Origin: Verrucomicrobiota bacterium | GTDB taxonomy: Bacteria > Verrucomicrobiota > Verrucomicrobiia > Verrucomicrobiales > Akkermansiaceae | Assembly (NCBI GenBank): GCA_026397725.1 | Contig: JAPLUI010000171.1 | Location: forward strand, 1 to 34,404 | DNA: 34,404 nucleotides | Direction: 5' to 3' | Part shown: positions 30,661 through 34,404 of the stretch, in pieces | Numbering within the stretch: position 1 is the first letter of the stretch | How the letters are laid out: the number at the start of each line of letters is the position of its first letter | Notes under the pieces: generated by a model | What the model saw: only the letters and a program-made list of their open reading frames with translations | What the model was told of the DNA's origin: nothing | Database searches by the model: none | Position numbers and translations under genes: made by a program

Positions 30661-31945
30661 TCATTCGTAAATGCGCAAACCATCCCGGTGGTCGCACCGC
30701 TCCCCTCCACCGCGGCGAACCCGTGGGGCGTCAAGGACCCGGCGTCCAATCCGCCGCCGCGCGTGTTGGCCCCGTCGTTGAACCAAGGCAAAACCCTGAC
30801 CTCCTCGAGCACGCTGGGTGCCGGCTACGAAGCCGCCAAGGCCGCCGACGGCGATCTAACATCCCGCTGGTCCGCAGCGGGCGGCTAGCGCAGCGCCTGG
30901 TTGGAAGTGGATCTCGGCCAGTCGGTGCTGGTAGGCCGCGCGGTGGGCCGCGAATTGTCAGGTTCCCGCATCCGTAAGTTCGCCGTCGAGGTACTGGACG
31001 GCGAAACGTGGAAGCCGCTTGCCGGCGGAACGAAGGTGAGCGTCGTCTGCGTGTTAGACTTTCCGCCCGTCACCGCCCGTGAATTCCGTCTCAGCATCAC
31101 GGAGGCCGTGGACACGCCGGCCATCGAGGAATGGGCCTCTATCCGCCGCTGGCCGGCACCGAGCCCACCCTCAGCGTGGACTGTGACTTGCTGAGCTTCG
31201 CCTGCAACGGAAACGCCGCGATGATTGCCACGGATGACGACGCCATCACACTGACCCTGCCGCAGGGCACTGATCTAACAAAGCTGGCGCCCGTCTGCAC
31301 GGTTTCGCCCTTCGCCACCGTCGCGCCGGCCTCGGGCGCGAAAGTGGAGTTTTCCAATTCAAAGCAGAATCCTGCTAGATATACCGTCACCGCCCAGGCG
31401 ACCCACTACACGCGGGTTTACCAGGTCACGGTTTGGGTGAGCGAGCCGGGCACCCAGCTCCTGCTGCACCCGGGATTCGAGACCGGCAACCTGGCCGGAT
31501 GGGCTCCCGACAACGGCGGGAATGGTGTGCTTATCTGGGAGTGGACGGGGTCATCTTGTGGGAAGAAGGCCAACCGTCGTACCCGCCGCATCAGGGCAAC
31601 AAGATGTGCCGCCTCCAGGGCCCGGTTGCGGTCGCGCTGTCCCAGACCGTCGCGCTGGCGGCGGGTGACTACTCGCTGGGCCTGTGGGTCCAGAGCCGCC
31701 GCCTTGCTGGCAACCAACTCGACCCCGGCCTCACCTTTGGGTTGTTAGAGAAAGCCGGCAAGCCGGTGGCCCCGGCCGTTGCCACTTCTCCGGCGTTCTC
31801 TCCCCCGGCAGGTTGGGTGAATTGGACGCGCAGTTATAGGAAACTACCGGCTGGCGCCTACACGGTGCGCGTGCACGCCGCAGCCAACCCCGGGGCCCGA
31901 GGCTGGGTGGACGACTTCAGCTTGGTGCAGAAAAAGGACCGCTGA
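30661..31945 (+). pseudogene. Decayed secreted protein with F5/8C, Ig-like and C-terminal binding domains
   Basis: Frame 1 from 30661 encodes a discoidin (F5/8 type C) domain: GKTLTSSSTLGAGYEAAKAA, an in-frame TAG at 30886, then SAWLEVDLGQSVLVGRAVG and IRKFAVEVLDG. Near 31130 the frame moves to frame 3, giving a DUF5018-like domain (LSVDCDLLSF...ITLTLPQGTDLTKLAP) and LLLHPGFETGNLAGW. Near 31530 it moves to frame 2 (GNKMCRLQGPVAVALSQTV...YTVRVHAAANPGARGWVDDF), a carbohydrate-binding-like beta sandwich. One nonsense change and two frameshifts, with no catalytic domain or signal peptide, mean the gene is dead. The family context (F5/8C after a hydrolase) suggests it was the 3' half of a glycoside hydrolase gene. 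Confidence 0.75.
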
Positions 31946-31982
31946 CACATCAATCCAACACCGAAATTCTTCGCTCAGTCGG

Positions 31983-32867
31983 CTACCCGCTCCCGGCGAA
32001 AGCACTGCGATAGGCCGATGGAGACTGGCCGACCACCTTGTGGAAAGCGGCGTAGAAGCGGGCGGGAGATCCAAAACCACTCTCCCCGCAAATATGGTCA
32101 ATGGTCCAGTCGGTGGTGGTCAAGAGGCGTTGTGCGTGACTCACCCGATGCTGAACCAGAAACTGGTGAAGGGTCATGCCGCTGAACTTGCGAAACACGC
32201 GCATCGCGCAGGCCGGGGCCAGCCGGACGCTCCGGGCGATGTCGTCAATCGTCAGGGGCTCGCGGTAGTGCGTGGCCAAGAGGGTCGCCATCTGCTCGAA
32301 ACGACCCAGCGTGCCGGGTGAAGGAGAAGGGGGGGCTGCCTCCTGCGGCAACGGTTTCCGCCGGGTCAGATCAAACGCCAAACGGCGCAGCCGGGCTTCG
32401 GTCTCTAGCAGCACGACCGAACGGAGTTCCTGCGAATCGTCTGCGAGCAGACGAACCCAGTTCTTGACCAGTTCCAAGTCTGCGGCTGGGCGATCCGCTG
32501 GCGGGTCTAGCAAGACCTCTCCCGCCAGCAGGCGGCGCAGCAGCAGCGGCGGCAGCCCCCACTGTAGCACCCACGGCAGCGGCAGGTGGATGCTATGGGC
32601 CCAACCGCCGGGGCTCGTGTGGATCGGCCCATGCGGCTGGGCCGCCCAGAACACGACCAAATGATTTGGCGGCAGCATAATCCGTTTGGCGCCAAACAGG
32701 GCCACCACGGGATGATGTTCGTTCACGCTCAGTTCGATGTCGTCATGGAAATGCAAACGACGAAACGGCACTTTCGGTTCTGAAATGCTGCTGAAACCGA
32801 CTCGCAAATGGTCAATTCCCGCGGCCACGGTATGGCGTGGCCCGATCTTGCGACGGGTTGCCGTCAT
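31983..32867 (-). CDS. AraC-family transcriptional regulator
   Basis: 294 residues. The N-terminal half (about 1-130) is a cupin-like effector-binding domain with FRRLHFHDDIELSVNEHHPV. The C-terminal roughly 105 residues carry the two helix-turn-helix motifs of AraC/XylS: LTIDDIARSVRLAPACAMRVF and TTTDWTIDHICGESGFGSP, ending GQSPSAYRSAF. It is divergent from the PEP-CTERM gene at 33163, and palindromic sites lie in the shared upstream region (32913-32968). It probably senses a sugar, and its nearby carbohydrate-active genes are plausible targets. The inducer is unknown. Confidence 0.88.
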   Translation of the reverse strand: MTATRRKIGPRHTVAAGIDHLRVGFSSISEPKVPFRRLHFHDDIELSVNEHHPVVALFGAKRIMLPPNHLVVFWAAQPHGPIHTSPGGWAHSIHLPLPWVLQWGLPPLLLRRLLAGEVLLDPPADRPAADLELVKNWVRLLADDSQELRSVVLLETEARLRRLAFDLTRRKPLPQEAAPPSPSPGTLGRFEQMATLLATHYREPLTIDDIARSVRLAPACAMRVFRKFSGMTLHQFLVQHRVSHAQRLLTTTDWTIDHICGESGFGSPARFYAAFHKVVGQSPSAYRSAFAGSG

Positions 32868-32912
32868 GGTTTGATTTTTGATTTGCTGCGACGCATGGGT
32901 TCTTCTCTTTGA

Positions 32913-32926
32913 GTTTCATGTGAAAC
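32913..32926. promoter_or_regulatory. Palindrome GTTTCA-TG-TGAAAC, possible operator
   Basis: A perfect 6-bp inverted repeat with a 2-bp centre, 46 bp upstream of the AraC-family ATG. Its symmetry suggests a dimeric regulator site; AraC proteins usually use direct repeats, so a different regulator may bind it. Confidence 0.4.
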
Positions 32927-32949
32927 GTGTCAATCCTCATCCGGAACGC

Positions 32950-32968
32950 CGGACAAGTCAAGTGTCCG
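32950..32968. promoter_or_regulatory. Inverted repeat CGGACA-N7-TGTCCG
   Basis: Perfect 6-bp arms around AGTCAAG, 24 bp from the palindrome at 32913, in the divergent AraC / PEP-CTERM intergenic region. It could be an operator or an RNA hairpin. Confidence 0.35.
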
Positions 32969-33162
32969 AACCAAACCGGGAATCTTCTTTCAATCCCGGG
33001 CCGCCACCCTTCACCACACAATCCAAACAGTCGCTTTTCGAGAGAACCCGGTCAGAAATCGAGAGGACATCGTTGTCGGCGATGGTAATCTACGATTTCA
33101 GCCAACGCTGGACCACGAATCCAAACCAACGACCACAACCCCAACTGAAAAAACAAAACAAC

Positions 33163-34048
33163 ATGAACATCCATGCTCTGAATACCCTAATGGGAATCAT
33201 CAATCCCCGGACTTCCATCCGACAATGCGCCCCTACCTTGGCGGCGAGTGCCGTGTTCTTGACGCTTGGCGTTTGCCAGACGCTCCGCGCCGCCATGATC
33301 CTGGATTTCTCCGCTGCCATTGGTGTCACAGTCGGTGTCAACGGTCACGTCACCACATGGGCTGACCAAGCCCTAGGCAACGGCGCACAAAATGCCACGA
33401 ACTTAGACGGCGTTGCCGAGGTCAACGCCCTTGAATACGACAGCCCTAACCAATCCCGGCGTCACGAAGCCTGTGCTGCAATGGGACGGGAACTGGAAAC
33501 GGATGACGATCCCTCAAGCCACGCCTGGCGGTGGCAGCCTGTTCCTGGTGTTCAATAACATCTCCGGCAGCACGAATAATAATCAGCGGCCGTTGGGTTG
33601 GCAGAGTGTGGAGATAATCCCCAATCTCGTAGGATCCCTTCATGGTTCTGTCATCAACCCCGCCGGGCAAGCCGTGTGGTCTAGCGCCGGCGCGGTAGGG
33701 CCCACGTTCGAGATCTGGGGACTTACTTGGGGAGCTGGCGGTGTGCATCTCTACCGGCAGATTGGCGATGGACTTGGCGCCTGGACCGACAACGCCAACG
33801 CTGTCACCGCCGGTACCACTGCCAACCTCGTTCTGGGTGTTGAACAGGGTGGAAGCCCTTTGGACCAGAGCCGGTTTAATGGCAATATTGCGGCGCTGCA
33901 GGCATTCGACAATCAATTGGATGCCGCTGCCGTGGAGGCCCAGATCGCCGCGCTGCACACCACTTGGTTCACCAATGTCCCTGAACCAACGTCGCTCGTC
34001 CTAACGATGTTCGCTGGCGGATTACTGCTGATCCGTCGGAAACGCTGA
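33163..34048 (+). pseudogene. PEP-CTERM protein, copy 1, frameshifted
   Basis: The start ATG at 33163 opens a signal-peptide region (CAPTLAASAVFLTLGVCQTL then RAA) and a beta-sandwich start (MILDFSAAIGVTVGVNGHVT). Frame 1 is lost near 33434-33440 and stops at 33558, while frame 2 carries the rest (ALTNPGVTKPVLQWDGNW...GGVHLYRQIGDG). It ends in a PEP-CTERM sorting signal: VPEP, a hydrophobic helix, then RRKR, stop at 34048. One base removed near GAATAC-G-ACAGCC would give a 294-residue LamG-like protein sorted to the cell surface by an exosortase. A nearly identical copy starts at 34127. The exosortase gene is not in the window. Confidence 0.8.
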
Positions 34049-34126
34049 GTATTCCCTCTGATTGACGACACCACGTCAGCGGACAGCTCCCGTCAGGGAT
34101 CCACCCCAACTGAAAACCGCAACAAC

Positions 34127-34404
34127 ATGAACATGAACATCCATACCCTGAATGCCCTAATGAGAATCATCAATCCCCGGGATTCCATCCGACAATGCGC
34201 CCCTACCTTGGCGGCGAGTGCCGTGTTCTTGACGCTTGGCGTCTGCCAGACGCTTCGCGCCGACATGATCCTGGATTTCTCCGCTGCCATTGGTGTCACA
34301 GTCGGTGTCAACGGTCACGTCACCACATGGGCTGACCAAGCCCTAGGCAACGGCGCACAAAATGCCACGAACTTAGACGGCGTTGCCGAGGTCAACGCCC
34401 TTGA
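34127..34404 (+). CDS. PEP-CTERM protein, copy 2 (partial, runs off the window)
   Basis: Starts at the ATG at 34127 (or the ATG at 34133, which aligns with copy 1). The visible 90 or so residues contain the same signal peptide and LamG-like start as copy 1. From 34133 to the window end it aligns with 33163-33434 without gaps and with about nine mismatches, all in the first half. It stops just before the site where copy 1 is frameshifted, so whether this copy is intact cannot be seen here. It is expected to end in a PEP-CTERM signal. Confidence 0.8.
   Translation, partial: MNMNIHTLNALMRIINPRDSIRQCAPTLAASAVFLTLGVCQTLRADMILDFSAAIGVTVGVNGHVTTWADQALGNGAQNATNLDGVAEVNAL

Overview
The window looks like a chromosomal segment from a member of the Verrucomicrobiota (probably the Verrucomicrobiales). 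This is inferred from gene content: a GC-rich sequence with PEP-CTERM and autotransporter-type beta-strand repeat secreted proteins, a sulfatase fused to a GH29 alpha-L-fucosidase, a Tat-exported Gfo/Idh/MocA oxidoreductase next to a PmoA-like (DUF6807) protein, and dispersed short repeats of a kind I associate with this phylum. I recognise no rRNA, tRNA or CRISPR array.

Layout. 1-373 has no convincing gene, only hairpins. 374-8300 is mainly housekeeping: a lipoprotein alpha/beta hydrolase, a short inverted-repeat element, a PHP histidinol-phosphatase, phosphotransacetylase, a secreted protein of unknown function, an N-acetylmuramoyl-L-alanine amidase, and a compact pdxJ-acpS-hemB run. A hairpin separates these from a convergent minus-strand block (8345-19416). 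That block holds a 1772-residue exported TPR/beta-propeller/HEAT protein with an upstream DUF4139-like partner, then the sulfatase-fucosidase fusion preceded by a PfkB-type kinase.

19417-34404 is an accessory, decaying region. It starts with an IS91-like transposase remnant and a heptanucleotide tandem repeat (GGAGACA, about 14.6 copies). This repeat lies just upstream of a large modular secreted protein, about 1677 residues if joined, whose reading frame is broken at a run of seven C. A strong terminator and a dispersed repeat follow, then a solitary TIR-like-domain protein (candidate NAD-consuming defence effector with an unrecognised C-terminal half), fragments of a secreted-protein C-terminus, a UPF0175 antitoxin with a truncated PIN toxin, and a fabI 5' fragment fused in frame to a DUF6807 gene. 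After the Gfo/Idh/MocA gene comes a badly decayed F5/8C carbohydrate-binding protein gene, an AraC-family regulator, and two tandem near-identical PEP-CTERM genes. The first of these is frameshifted; the second runs off the window.

How the genes fit together. The sulfatase-fucosidase, the kinase, the DUF6807/oxidoreductase pair, the carbohydrate-binding remnants and the AraC regulator are consistent with use of sulfated, fucose-containing polysaccharide; this is an inference from families. The most interesting candidates for undescribed biology are the TIR-like protein at 25626-26726, the heptamer repeat plus C7 frameshift in the giant secreted protein, the 181-bp inverted-repeat element at 2043-2223 whose end sequence recurs at a gene-fusion junction near 28082, and an apparent window-wide preference for the pentamer GTTAG/CTAAC.
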